A stretch of 64,000 nucleotides of DNA, taken from the NCBI GenBank assembly GCA_032622095.1, contig CP136065.1:204114618-204178617 (forward strand), in the 5' to 3' direction. This stretch comes from Siphonodentalium dalli. Lineage: Eukaryota; Mollusca; Scaphopoda; Gadilida; Siphonodentaliidae. The notes beneath the pieces were generated by a model that was given only the letters and a program-made list of their open reading frames with translations, made no database searches and was not told where the DNA came from. Below, piece by piece: positions 53,771-64,000 of this stretch. Every line of letters begins with the position of its first letter. Positions within the stretch are counted from its first letter, which is position 1. Made by a program: the position numbers and the translations under genes.

Positions 53771-54312
53771 AAGTTTTTTCAGCAGACAAAATCGGGCCCC
53801 GCTCCACACGGTGCATTCTATTGTGGAGAGGGGTGTGCTCCGTCAGGGCCCCCGGCAGGGATGGTGGGAATGAGGGTGTCACCACAGTGGTTGCTAGTCG
53901 TGGGTAGATTGGAGCTGCATGCATTGCTTGGATTTCCAAGAAATGCGTGCAGCTTTAGTTTGCTCGAGACTGCCTGCTGCTGTGGGTGAAACATATTGCA
54001 ACGCACGCGTGTAACCTGTAAATTATATGTATATATGTTTGAAGTTTTTTCAGCAGACAAAATCGGGCCCCGCTCCACACGGTGCATTCTATTGTGGAGA
54101 GGGGTGTGCTCCGTCAGGGCCCCCGGCAGGGATGGTGGGAATGAGGGTGTCACCACAGTGGTTGCTAGTCGTGGGTAGATTGGAGCTGCATGCATTGCTT
54201 GGATTTCCAAGAAATGCGTGCAGCTTTAGTTTGCTCGAGACTGCCTGCTGCTGTGGGTGAAACATATTGCAACGCACGCGTGTAACCTGTAAATTATATG
54301 TATATATGTTTA
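53771..54312. repeat. Two identical tandem copies of a 271-bp GC-rich unit
   Basis: AAGTTTTTTCAGCAGACAAA starts both units (53771 and 54042), and I saw no difference between them over 271 bp. The unit is GC-rich (GGGCCCCGCTCCACACGG, GCCCCCGGCAGGGATGG), unlike its surroundings. Long open frames on both strands simply reflect the lack of stops; no domain is recognisable. A retroposon-like tail follows. Confidence 0.9.
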
Positions 54313-54376
54313 TTGATGTTGTCTAAATGTCATTAATTGATTTAAATAGACAATAAACTTGATTGATTCATTGACT
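54313..54376 (+). mobile_element. Retroposon-like 3' tail
   Basis: AATAGACAATAAACTTGATTGATTCATTGAC gives AATAAA followed by an imperfect (TTGA)n repeat, as at the 3' end of many molluscan non-LTR elements. The preceding 271-bp units may belong to the same element's 3' region. Confidence 0.35.
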
Positions 54377-54379
54377 TGT

Positions 54380-55705
54380 GTGTATTGTTAAAGATTCCCC
54401 ATCAGATTTGACCACATTTGATAATTTGTCTATGTCCGTAAATAAAATGAGATTTTTAAGGCGGTCAGACAGCTGGGTCAGATAAAAAAAAAACAAGAGT
54501 GTTCTGCCACGTTTTTCATGGAATTTATTACCTCTATATAAATCAAGCGCCCATCCCCATACATACAAAGCTACCTGATAAAGAGAAATAATGCCCTGTT
54601 GCCCCCCCCCCCCCCCCCCAAAAAACAATTAAATTCAAATCTATGTGCATTTGTTTTTGGCAATTTAATACGATGAAAAATGACACATCGAATGAGAAAC
54701 CAGTGTTGCTCATCAATTTTTTTCTAAAAGAGTCTTCTGTCAGAAATGCAGTTCAAAAGGTAAAACGATGCAGACAAACCTAATTTTCAAACTTGATCGA
54801 GATAGGGTTGTGGAAGATCCATGAAATATGAAAGTATCAGTTGACGTTTGTTAAAATTATCATGCTTTACCAGTTCTGCAGAGACTATATGGCGATATTT
54901 TGAGAAATAAACAGATCGACCAAGCTATTCCTTTTTTTTTTAGAATATCGGTATTAAATGTTGAAGTTAGACCGACTATAGCCGCGACCCAACTCCCAAT
55001 GGCAGTCAGAGGCTTTCATTCATTTCATAAGAAAAAATATTAACTTTCAAACACCGCCACTTGAAATGTCTCTTTCGTCACATCATAAATAATTACACAA
55101 CATCGAATGTCAATTTCACGCAACCCGTGACGTCATAGAATTGTCAGCGGCTACATCAAAGATGACCCAAAGACATCGTTAGGGAGAAACATATGTTGGC
55201 TAGACAACAATCCAATTATAGATAACAAAAGAAAGTCTCCAATGGGTGAACACTAACCATGTAAACTTTTGTGTAAGAATAATTTGGAGGTACATCCGGG
55301 TGTGATCTGTAACACAAAGTTACAAACAAGGTGGAATCACATATTAAAATGCGAAAGTAGCCATTATATAGTAATCCACGACCGCGTTAGATTATTTGGG
55401 GCGCTGGACACGATCAAAGGGGATACAAAGATGATCAAATGCGATACTTACGTGACGTGTATGTATATACATATATATCTGAAGTGATTGGCTGGAACGT
55501 TGTGTATAAATACTAGCTGGGGTACCTGCGTTGCTCACGGAAACAATTAGTAAATTAATTTTTGCATTTCAAAGAATGAGTAAATTAATTTTTGCATTTA
55601 TTCAAATTAGTTTTGGCATGTGAAACGGGCCTTAGGCAATGTAAAGTGGTAATAAAATTCCACACATTAATATACCTAAACATAAGAGCTGGTTGTCAAA
55701 ATACT
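54380..55705. other. No gene recognised
   Basis: AT-rich sequence with a C18 run (54602-54619). ATTTTTGCATTT and AATGAGTAAATTAATTTTTGC are repeated around 55550-55600. Short frames (for example 55269-55487) have no support. Confidence 0.3.
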
Positions 55706-55711
55706 CCTATG

Positions 55712-58269
55712 TTATACACGGGGCGTCATGTGCCCCGCGAGAATCGGTTCGCAATCTGCAGACGACCCAGCGCGAAATCGCACGTGTCTCGGCGCCCTTC
55801 CGGTCACAAATGTCAGGGTCGGCTCCAAACTTGAATTAAACAGCGACAAAGGTGAGTTAATGCAGAATATAACACACAATGCATACTCCATAATGATTAC
55901 TAGTATCGAATCAGTAGCTTTTATGGAGTATTATGCGATAAGATTTGTTTATTTTACATGTTTACAAAAGTCATTATTTTCAATGGAATATTCCACCAAT
56001 TTCCACGGGTGATTAACCGCAATTCTGGAAGCTACGCTTGATTATACTGTTGCTCAATGTTAGATACATACATTTCCTAGCTCCCAAACCACAAGTAAGT
56101 TTAGTATTATACTTGTATGCCACAAAAAATGAATCTTAAAATGACCCGAAAATGTCACGGTTCCCTTCCGGTCAACTGTTAGCATTTGGGTTCGCATCGG
56201 TTTGATCATGCCCCAGTTCCGAATCTGCACGTATTTAGTTTTCGCATTATTTGACCAGTATTTTCGTGCTCGTTGGAGACTTATCACGCATATTATATTT
56301 CCATATTTACTAGTAATGACTAGCACCACATATAACACTATTTATACGGCGATATCTCGTTAAATGCACCTTGCTAGGCGACTTCGAAGCACGAACTATT
56401 ATTTTATTTAAAAGGATGTTGTTTTTATGTGTAAACAATAAGTGGGAATACAAATACACACCTTGCATTGATCCGATATGACTCGTGCTGCGTACACGTC
56501 GCTAAAATCATAATATGCCTACTGTCTACATTATATAATGTATCGTCTCAAACTTACACAAGTTTGTTTCTGTTATCTGACCCAATAATGATTGTTTATG
56601 CCTGTTTGGTGGATTCATATACATGTCCAAGCATACACCATGCATATTGCATAGCAGGATTTAAATTCATTTAACTTGACAAACCTGACACCCAAGTAGT
56701 GGTGGACTTTTGGAGATCTTTAAATAGGCCCACATAATCGAGGTCCTAACATTTATTTCAGTTTGTATTCGTGTTTATAGGATATATTTATACAGACACA
56801 CAATGTAGGACTACGATTTGACAACTATACATGCAGTTAACTTTTTAAATTGAAATTCGTAGACTATTCTGGTTCAAATATAAAAGCATTTTCGTGATAA
56901 TACAGATGATCACCATTACCGATTTGTATTGAACAAATTTAACACAGACTCCCAATTTAAACGTGAAACTTTATTCTATACGCGCATAATGCCTGATCAT
57001 CAATATGGAAATGCTGCGTCAGTTCTGTGAAAATATATAGCCTAAGTAGTGATGGGTGTGATTGTATCCATACTTATTTTGAACAAATGAGACATTCTGA
57101 CTAATTGAACTATGTATTTAGTTGAATTGAGCTATGGTTGTATTACTGTTTAACACATTGATGAGAAAGTTGCGTTTATAAGAGGAGATCACTATACATG
57201 AATAAACGGATGTTTATTATAATGCAGATTGCTTTGTTTGTCCTTGCCCACTAAGAAAAACAAGACAACATTCTGACTGAAAAGATAATTGTTCTGGTCT
57301 TACATTATACATACCGGTATACCCTGGATTTTATATTATACATTATATAAATGAAGCAACTAAACAGGCATAAACAACCATTATTGGGTCAGATAACAGA
57401 AACAAACTTGTGTAAGTTTGAGACGATACATTATATAATGTAGACAGTAGGCCTATTATGATTTCAGCGACGTGTACGCAACACAAGTCATATCGGATCA
57501 ATGCCAGGTGTGTATATGTATTCCCACTTATTGTTTCCACATAAAAACGACATCCTTTTAAATAAAATAATAGTTCGTGCTTCGAAGTCGCCTAGCAAGG
57601 TGCATTTAACAAGATATCGCCGTATAAATAGTGTTATATGTGGTGCTAGTAATTACTAGTAAATATGGAAATAAAATATGCGTGATAAGTCTCCAACGAG
57701 CACGAAAATACTGGTCAAATAATGCGAAAACTAAATACGTGCAGATTCGGAACTGGGGCATGATCAAACCGATGCGAACCCAAATGCTAACAGTTGACCG
57801 GAAGGGAACCGTGACATTTTCGGGTCATTTTAAGATTCATTTTTTGTGGCATACAAGTATAATACTAAACTTACTTGTGGTTTGGGAGCTAGGAAATGTA
57901 TGTATCTAACATTGAGCAACAGTATACTCAAGCGTAGCTTCCAGAATTGCGGTTAATCACTCGTGGAAATTGGTGGAATATTCCATTGAAAATGCACTTG
58001 AAAATAATGACTTTTGTAAACATGTAAAATAAACAAATCTTATCGCATAATACTCCATAAAAGCTACTGATTCGATACTAGTAATCATTATGGAGTATGC
58101 ATTGTGTGTTATATTCTGCATTAACTCACCTTTGTCGCTGTTTAATTCAAGTTTGGAGCCGACCCTGACATTTGTGACCGGAAGGGCGCCGAGACACGTG
58201 CGATTTCGCGCTGGGTCGTCTGCAGATTGCGAACCGATTCTCGCGGGGCACATGACGCCCCGTGTTATA
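55712..58269. mobile_element. ~2.56-kb inverted repeat with ~910-bp near-identical arms
   Basis: The left arm (about 55712-56622) and right arm (about 57345-58269) are reverse complements with only scattered differences; 92-codon frames in the two arms differ at a single residue. The outer ends are ACACGGGGCGTCATGTGCCC and its complement, themselves able to fold (CGGGGC/GCCCCG), flanked by TTAT-like sequence. The spacer (56623-57344) is unique, AT-rich and has no gene. A young or gene-converted foldback transposon is most likely. The superfamily is unknown. Confidence 0.85.
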
Positions 58270-58279
58270 GGCCAAGTCC

Positions 58280-60040
58280 GATGAAACAGCCAATTTAATA
58301 CGATGAAAAATTACATATCGAGCTGTATCGATTCATTTAAAGTAATTATTAGTCACATTTTGCATGACACTCCCCAGATAAAGTTATACCTCTGCCGTTT
58401 AAGCTGACAATACACGATCTGTATTGCTAATTATTAGAGTCCATTTAAATTATCTGCGGGTTTTTTACAAACTAATATCACATGTCCCGTATCAAGTTAC
58501 ACCTATGTATCAAGCTGAGAATTAACGCTCTTTATTGATCATATATGTTAATTTATATGTATCAATATTCAATGTTCATAATGCAACCATTTTGGATATA
58601 TCAATATCATTAACTATTTAGTTATATTAAGCAGTAATATTGAGGCAAAAAAAAAGAAACATGTCTGGTTCCGGTTTCCCGACCTACCTGAAAATATTCG
58701 TGCGACTTGAACATATTTCTGATCGTCTGACCAAAAAAAAAACTAAAATGCTGCACTATATTGACAATGAAACCCGTCGACTCGACTAAATTAGCGACAA
58801 TGACGAGTCAGTTAAACGCCGCTCTAATTATTCATCAGTGACTACCTTGGTCACAGACGCAACAATTACGTCACATGAATTCATTCGGCGGCACCCTTTG
58901 ATCTGTTTAACTGTACTGCGATGCAATCAGACACGCGCGCTGCGGGGTTTTAACTTTCAAATCAGGGTGTATAACATTGACCCTGTAACAATTAATTGGC
59001 ACGCGCCTCAATTATTTAATCGAAACTTAATTTGTATGCATGTTTTCACATTTTTGCCGTTTTGGCAGGTACACGTACAGCAGTTAGACGGGAATAAATG
59101 CGATTAAAAAGCATAATTAACGACCATCTATTTCCTTCCACGGATTCTGCAGGCCCCGTTATAAAACTCCTGTATTGGAGGCCAGAGGCCTATGTTTTGG
59201 AATCCATTCGGCGATTAAATTAGGACTCTGAATGGGGGAGTCTTTTACAAACCTTGTGCCATTATATAAATCATACATGCACATTCCATTGCCAACGAAA
59301 AGCCTTAATATTAGGTGTATTACAAAAATAGATATTCAACAGAGAAACGTAATTATATTATAATCGTGTACATGCATGTGCCTTGTAGAGTACTCGTGTT
59401 TTAGATTTGGCGGCATGCACGTGCCGTCATTGAGATACGTCATGTATTGTATGTACGATAAAAAAAATCCCGACCTGCCTACCCGGATTTTTTTTGCTCA
59501 AGCAATCGGAAACAGGCATGTTTTTATTTGGCCTAATGCATCTGATGACAACATAGTTTATCTAAGACTCCGGGTCAAATTACCACCCCCCCGTAACAAA
59601 ATTTCAGCTGTCCACCCGTCTGGCCGCCTATAGTCAGACAGACAAACTAAATAACATATAAATACATTGTTTGTTTTATGGATGCATTGCTGATGGCACT
59701 TACCTTTCATAAATACTTACCACTAACAAAACACATACCATGCGTTGGAACAACACAAGCCGACACGCACATATTAACAGCGAAATAATGATACAAAACA
59801 AATCGTCGCCCGTGTTATTCTCAAAACAACATTACTTGGCGAGAATATGAATACAGTATTAAACCATATATATTGCCAACTTCCGAGAAAAATACCCGAT
59901 CGACTCTTAACGGCGCACGCAGAACAAATATAACAGACATACCAGATAAGTCATTTTATAATAGTTAAATCACGATTAGGTGCAAATAAAACTTCAGTTT
60001 TCTATCGCCGCCGCGTGCCACCAAAAGTTATTATAAGACA
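58280..60040. other. No gene recognised
   Basis: Short plus-strand frames at 58838-59107 and 59376-59633 lack recognisable motifs and splice support. There is nothing else of note beyond AT-rich tracts. Confidence 0.25.
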
Positions 60041-60044
60041 TCGC

Positions 60045-60372
60045 GGTCATGAAATTCGTTACCGCGTACGTCAACCGCGGTCATGAAATGCCTTACCGTA
60101 GGAGACCGCGGTCGATATCACCGCGGCACCAAAAACTCAACCGCGACCACGCGGTTGCCCGCGTTTTCAATACCGCGGCTGACCGCGGTCAGGTGTTATT
60201 ACACCGCGGTCAGGCGTTATTACACCGCGGTCAGGCGTTATTACACCGCGGTCAGGCGTTATTACACCGCGGTCAGGCGGTATTACACCGCAGTCATGCG
60301 GTTTACACCGCAGTCATGCGGTATTACACCGCGGTCAGGCGGTATTACACCGCGGTCATACCGCATGTCAAC
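60045..60372. repeat. GC-rich minisatellite of ~21-bp CCGCGGTCA units
   Basis: From about 60183, ACACCGCGGTCAGGCGTTATT repeats with a 21-bp period for about eight units, the later ones drifting to CCGCAGTCATGCGG. Irregular CCGCGGTCATGAAAT-type units precede it. Since 21 is a multiple of three, frames stay open and encode repeats such as LLHRGQA; I do not regard this as a gene. There are more than ten CCGCGG sites in 330 bp of an AT-rich region. Confidence 0.85.
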
Positions 60373-60511
60373 CTCGTTAAAACAGGTCGCTTAATTTGAG
60401 CATAGCTGTATCTGTATCTGTATTTAATTCACTGGAGACTAAAATGCAATCTCAAACAGGTGTTTTTTGTCTCTCCGAATAGGCACCTTATGTCGGGGGG
60501 AGGGTTATTAA

Positions 60512-60605
60512 AGGTACTCAATTTGATCAGATGCTCCTAAATTACTATTTCTTTGGCTTTGGGGGTAAAAAATATTTGATTCGTGTCGAGGAACATACCC
60601 GGCCA
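60512..60605 (+). mobile_element. Truncated copy of the 259-bp TTAA MITE
   Basis: AGGTACTCAATTTGATCAGA after TTAA (60508-60511), followed by TTTGGCTTTGGGGGTAAAAA and ATTTGATTCGTGTCGAGGAA as in the copies at 15663 and 17141. Homology stops near 60605 and the right end is missing. Confidence 0.7.
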
Positions 60606-61179
60606 TCAATTTTGTAATGAGTTGACTTTACCAGCTTACCTTGTCGCGACTTACATTTCATATATTTATGTATATCGTGTTGCATCATTACACTAATATT
60701 ACACTTGACACATAATATGTAGTGTTTTTTCTCCGATTAACAGTCTATCAGATTTTGGGATTGACTAATTTTAAGATCGTTTCATCACTATACTCGTCTC
60801 AAATATTAACCTCAGACAGGAATGCGCATGCCCAGACATTGTCATTCATGCTTGCCTATGTTATCATTATGAATTTATGATGATGAATATGAAATTACTC
60901 TTGATGTTAAGACATCTGCACATGCAGGAGAAATCGGTGCACTTCCGTATTTTGGAGGTTTTATCTATGACAATCTGGGAGTCTCATGGAAAATCAGTGA
61001 TATTTAACAGGTCTGGTCACCATGTGAATTGACCTGTGTAAAAGTAATTAATGCAAAGTTGGCCCCATATATACCAGAAACATTGTTTAAAATCATTATT
61101 TATTTCATCATCTCATATATATTTTGAAGACCTCTGTTTGCATGCATGTTTGTATGTATGTCATTAATACAAATCTACG

Positions 61180-61440
61180 ATTCTCGACCGATCGGGACGA
61201 AACTTGGTACGTGTGTGTAGTTTGACCAGGCGGTCGTCGTCGTATTGGCGAGCCCGTGCGGCGCCCGCTTCGCGCATGTGCAGACGAGATCTCAGAATCG
61301 GGTGGAGCTATCGACTTGAAATTTGGTATGTGAATGTATCTTGCCCCGGATACGAATTTTATCGGGTCGCCGAGCCCGTGTGACGCCAGCTTCGCGCATG
61401 CGCAGACCAGATCTCGGAAACGGGTGATTTTTTACGGCGT
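61180..61440 (+). repeat. Two tandem ~120-bp units
   Basis: Both units contain (A/G)AATTTGGTA or AACTTGGTACGTG, CGAGCCCGTG(C/T)G.CGCC, GCTTCGCGCATG(T/C)GCAGAC and AGATCTC(A/G)GAA. This fits a dispersed invertebrate repeat; there is no coding role. Confidence 0.6.
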
Positions 61441-61556
61441 TATGGTTTATTAAGGGTTCGATAGGATAAGAATCCCATGCCTCTAATTGCGCCCGACAAA
61501 ATCATGTTATTACTATTATTACACTCATCCTCATGTGATCACGTGATCGGTGATTT

Positions 61557-61613
61557 AACCGGAAGTGGGCGTTAATGAAAACAAAGCTTCATTAACGCAG
61601 ACTTCTGGTAAAG
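61557..61613. repeat. Imperfect hairpin
   Basis: ACCGGAAGTGGGCGTTAATGAA pairs with TTCATTAACGCAGACTTCTGGT around an 8-base loop (AACAAAGC). It may be a MITE remnant. Confidence 0.55.
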
Positions 61614-62104
61614 TGGCCTCAAAATAATTGAATCTTATCATGCGGGTAAAATATGTTAATCTACTAGAGAACGCCCTCTAAAGGCTTAATCGTAATAAGG
61701 AATATTGTAACTATTGTTATTTTCCTTATTCCCCATACATCATGTGCACATATATTATGATAGACTAGTACTAATATTACTGGTTGAATATCTACCATAT
61801 GGTGGGTCGTTCCCATCCTCAAGCTGTTGGTGTCATTGAGACATTCAATGTTATTTTGCTATTTTGCATGCGAAGAGGTAGACTGCTTGAGACCTCGTGG
61901 TAGATACATTCACTCCAGGCATTCAACTTTTTGGATCTAAACTTTGACAATTTAGCCAAACACATTATTTTCATATCGGTGATGATTGATGACACATCAT
62001 TTCTTTCTGTAGTGTATGAGGACCGGATACAGGTAGCTTAAATTAAGGACTCTAAAAAGCCCGACGAAGATCGTTTGTGATGATATAAATATAAACCCGT
62101 TCAG

Positions 62105-62585
62105 GTGCGATAGTGAAATTATAACTGGTATACCGTATAACAAAATGAGTTCAATCAGTGAGCATACAATTATCAGGTATTTAAAGTAACATATATTGGA
62201 TAAAATCAAGTAATCACTGGTCAATGAGAAATACCATAGTGGGGTGTATATGCGGGTAATGACTGTGTTAGAGTTCAATCGAGTGATCACTCGTCAATGA
62301 GAAAAGTCATATTACTAAGACTATGTTTATAGGTGATCATTGTAAGGGTTATAGAAATTAAATATTGTAATCACTCGTCAATGAGAAATAAAAATTATTA
62401 TAATTATCTCAGGTGGTGATTGCATTAGGGAATATCAAGTGCATCATGTTTGAATTACCAACATGGATGGGAATTTTACATATAAACATGAATTATAAGT
62501 GGTTTGGATAAAAGTCAATCAAGGGATCAATAGTCAATGAGTTCACAAGATATGGTGCGGCTAAGTTCGACGTGGATTTATGCGT
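62105..62585. mobile_element. Second copy of the minisatellite-bearing element
   Basis: Highly similar to about 40495-40975: GCGATAGTGAAATTATAACT, AAGTAATCACTGGTCAATGA, GTGATCACTCGTCAATGAGA, and the end AAGTTCGACGTGGAT followed by TTATGCG. It lacks the first ~300 bp seen in the copy at 40200. Shared end points on the right (TTATGCG) help define the element's boundary. Confidence 0.7.
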
Positions 62586-63149
62586 ATTCAGGGAAATATG
62601 TTAGCTACTCAGAGAAATAAGCTATGTAAAAGTTAAAGGGCATATGTCAACATAACTGGGACCCACTTATAATTCTAACACTATAAATATTTTAGCAAAT
62701 TTTAATAATAATTTAATCATTAAGATGTCCATGGTACCACCTTCTGACATTAATTATAGTAAGTGTTGGCAGTGGGTATTGCTGTTAAAATAGTCACATC
62801 CGTTAAAACCGCCATAAACAGAAATAATATTAATTTATAGACAAATTCTGTTCTTATTCCAATCATAAATATCGCATGAATTACATGTTATTGTCATGTT
62901 ACTGTGATGTTAGTACTGGTACTGTGTGTTATGTAAACAAACGACATGTTATGTAAACAAACATTAGAAATGCCACCAAGTTGTTTACAACATAAAGGTT
63001 TTTATCATTTGCTAATCCTCGCCTCTCAAGATTTCGGTGTTGAATGGATCACCGTGACTCACTCATCCACCCTACCTGTATCTGTGCTGTTGAATTCAAA
63101 TTTGGTACTGGTATAATAATGATTTCTAAAGCTGACAGGTTGGGATGGG

Positions 63150-63940
63150 TGTATATGGTACAACTGCCATATACATATATTGTAGGCCCCACTGTCGCAG
63201 AGTTGTCGATATAAGTCAACATAAGGGGTATAAGAAATTGCCATATGTTTAGCAGCGGGTCCTCCGGAGGACGCCTGTGATTTACATATCAGAACAATTT
63301 CAATTGGGTATATCTCAACTTGTGTACCCGTGATCAACTCAAATATGCATCTATCTAAGTGATCTTGTCCCAGTATACATTTACTGTAGGGCGCTTTGTC
63401 CCGTTGTAGTCGATATAAGGCAACAAACGGAGTAGAAGGAATCCCCGTATGTTTAGCAGTGGGTCCTCCGGAGCTGAGAGCATATGGGCAAAATTTCAAT
63501 TGGCTATATTTCGACTTTTGGAGCCATTATCAACTAAAGTATGCATCTTTCTAAGTGTTCTGGTCCTGTATACATCTACTGTAGGGCCCTTTGTTGCATA
63601 TATAGTTGTCGATATAAGGCAACAGAACGAGTATATATAAGGAATTCCCTAAGTTGAGCAGAGGGTCCTCCGGATGATGGCTGTGTGTTACATATGGGAA
63701 AAATTTCAATAGGCATCTTTCTAAGTGAACTTGTCCCCTTATTCATTTACTGTAAGTTCCTTTGTCCCGTTGTAGTCGATATAAGGCAACAAAACTGGTA
63801 CAAGGAATCCCCGTACGTTTAGCAGAGGGTCCTCAGGAGGACCCGCTTCTAGCATATGGGCAACATTTCAATAGGCTTTTATTTTTACTTTTGGGAGCCA
63901 CGATCAACTCAAATATGCATCTATATATATATGTCGTTCT
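63150..63940. repeat. Tandem repeat of ~165-205-bp units
   Basis: GGGTCCTCCGGA-type sequence recurs at about 63257, 63462, 63663 and 63827. Between them are CATATGGGCAAAATTTCAAT, ATATGCATCTATCTAAGTGA, TTTACTGTAGG and GTCGATATAAGGCAACA in constant order. A minus-strand frame (63499-63059) is a by-product. The array may continue past the window's end. Confidence 0.8.
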
Positions 63941-64000
63941 ACTCACCAAAGGGTTCATTGTGAACAATGAGGATGTTGTAAACACACTAGACTATATATA

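Noticed and set aside
53748-54277. 130-codon minus ORF, Pro/His/Thr-rich
   Set aside because: It spans an exact 271-bp tandem duplication and repeats itself out of frame; openness follows from GC content.
60049-60399. Repeat protein (LLHRGQA)n, and a CRISPR-like appearance
   Set aside because: The 21-bp units are contiguous with no unique spacers, so this is a minisatellite, not a CRISPR array, and the frame stays open only because 21 is divisible by three.
63059-63499. 146-codon minus ORF
   Set aside because: Made of two units of the terminal tandem array; similar peptide blocks repeat because the DNA repeats.
1-64000. tRNA, rRNA or bacterial-type operons
   Set aside because: No cloverleaf with a proper T-loop GGTTCGA box or rRNA-like sequence was noticed on either strand, and reading frames are interrupted by introns or decay throughout. 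A tRNAscan or Rfam run would be decisive.

Overview
This is a stretch of an AT-rich metazoan nuclear genome, most likely a marine invertebrate and plausibly a mollusc. The evidence is interrupted reading frames with GT-AG introns, invertebrate multigene zinc-finger families (THAP-, PHD- and BEN-type), dense DNA transposons and MITEs, and dispersed repeats headed by TCTG/TCCG microsatellites. No bacterial operons, tRNA, rRNA or CRISPR arrays were seen. The species call is an inference.

Host-like genes are few. They are a single-exon six-finger C2H2 protein (16179-16742, +), a three-exon BEN-domain protein (48282-51480, +), and a two-exon hypothetical gene diverging from it (47741-46889, -). 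The splice phases of the last two fit exactly. A PHD-finger plus OTU-protease-like gene (12482 to about 9980, -) and an SRF-type MADS-like plus PHD-like gene (37324-35687, -) are recognisable but carry frameshifts.

The rest is mostly mobile DNA and its remains. Coding relics are: CACTA/EnSpm TNP2-like transposase pieces (20.3-21.7 kb +; 35.0-32.9 kb and 35.4-35.6 kb -); a pogo/Tigger piece (19.2-18.9 kb -); a THAP-like stub (19.4 kb +); a gag-like fragment (26.8-26.1 kb -); and a frameshifted multi-exon relic (31.5-27.4 kb -). Non-autonomous elements with visible ends are: a ~4.9-kb palindrome (5.1-9.96 kb) carrying one small MITE in each arm; a TTAA/piggyBac-like MITE inside a CACTA reading frame (20.5-20.9 kb); TTAA MITEs (15.7, 17.1, 22.0, 23.9, 60.5 kb); hAT-like elements (29.3-30.3 and 37.8-38.9 kb); and a nested block (40.0-45.9 kb) in which a long-TIR element with 8-bp target duplication contains a 4.2-kb PIF/Harbinger-like element with TAA duplication. 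There is also a 2.6-kb inverted repeat with almost identical arms (55.7-58.3 kb).

The layout suggests successive insertions into older transposons, with intact genes surviving mainly at 14-17 kb and 46-52 kb. The 3' exon of the BEN gene lies between two long inverted TTAA-ended repeats, which is the most biologically curious arrangement here. Everything was read by eye; similarity calls come from motif recognition, not database searches.
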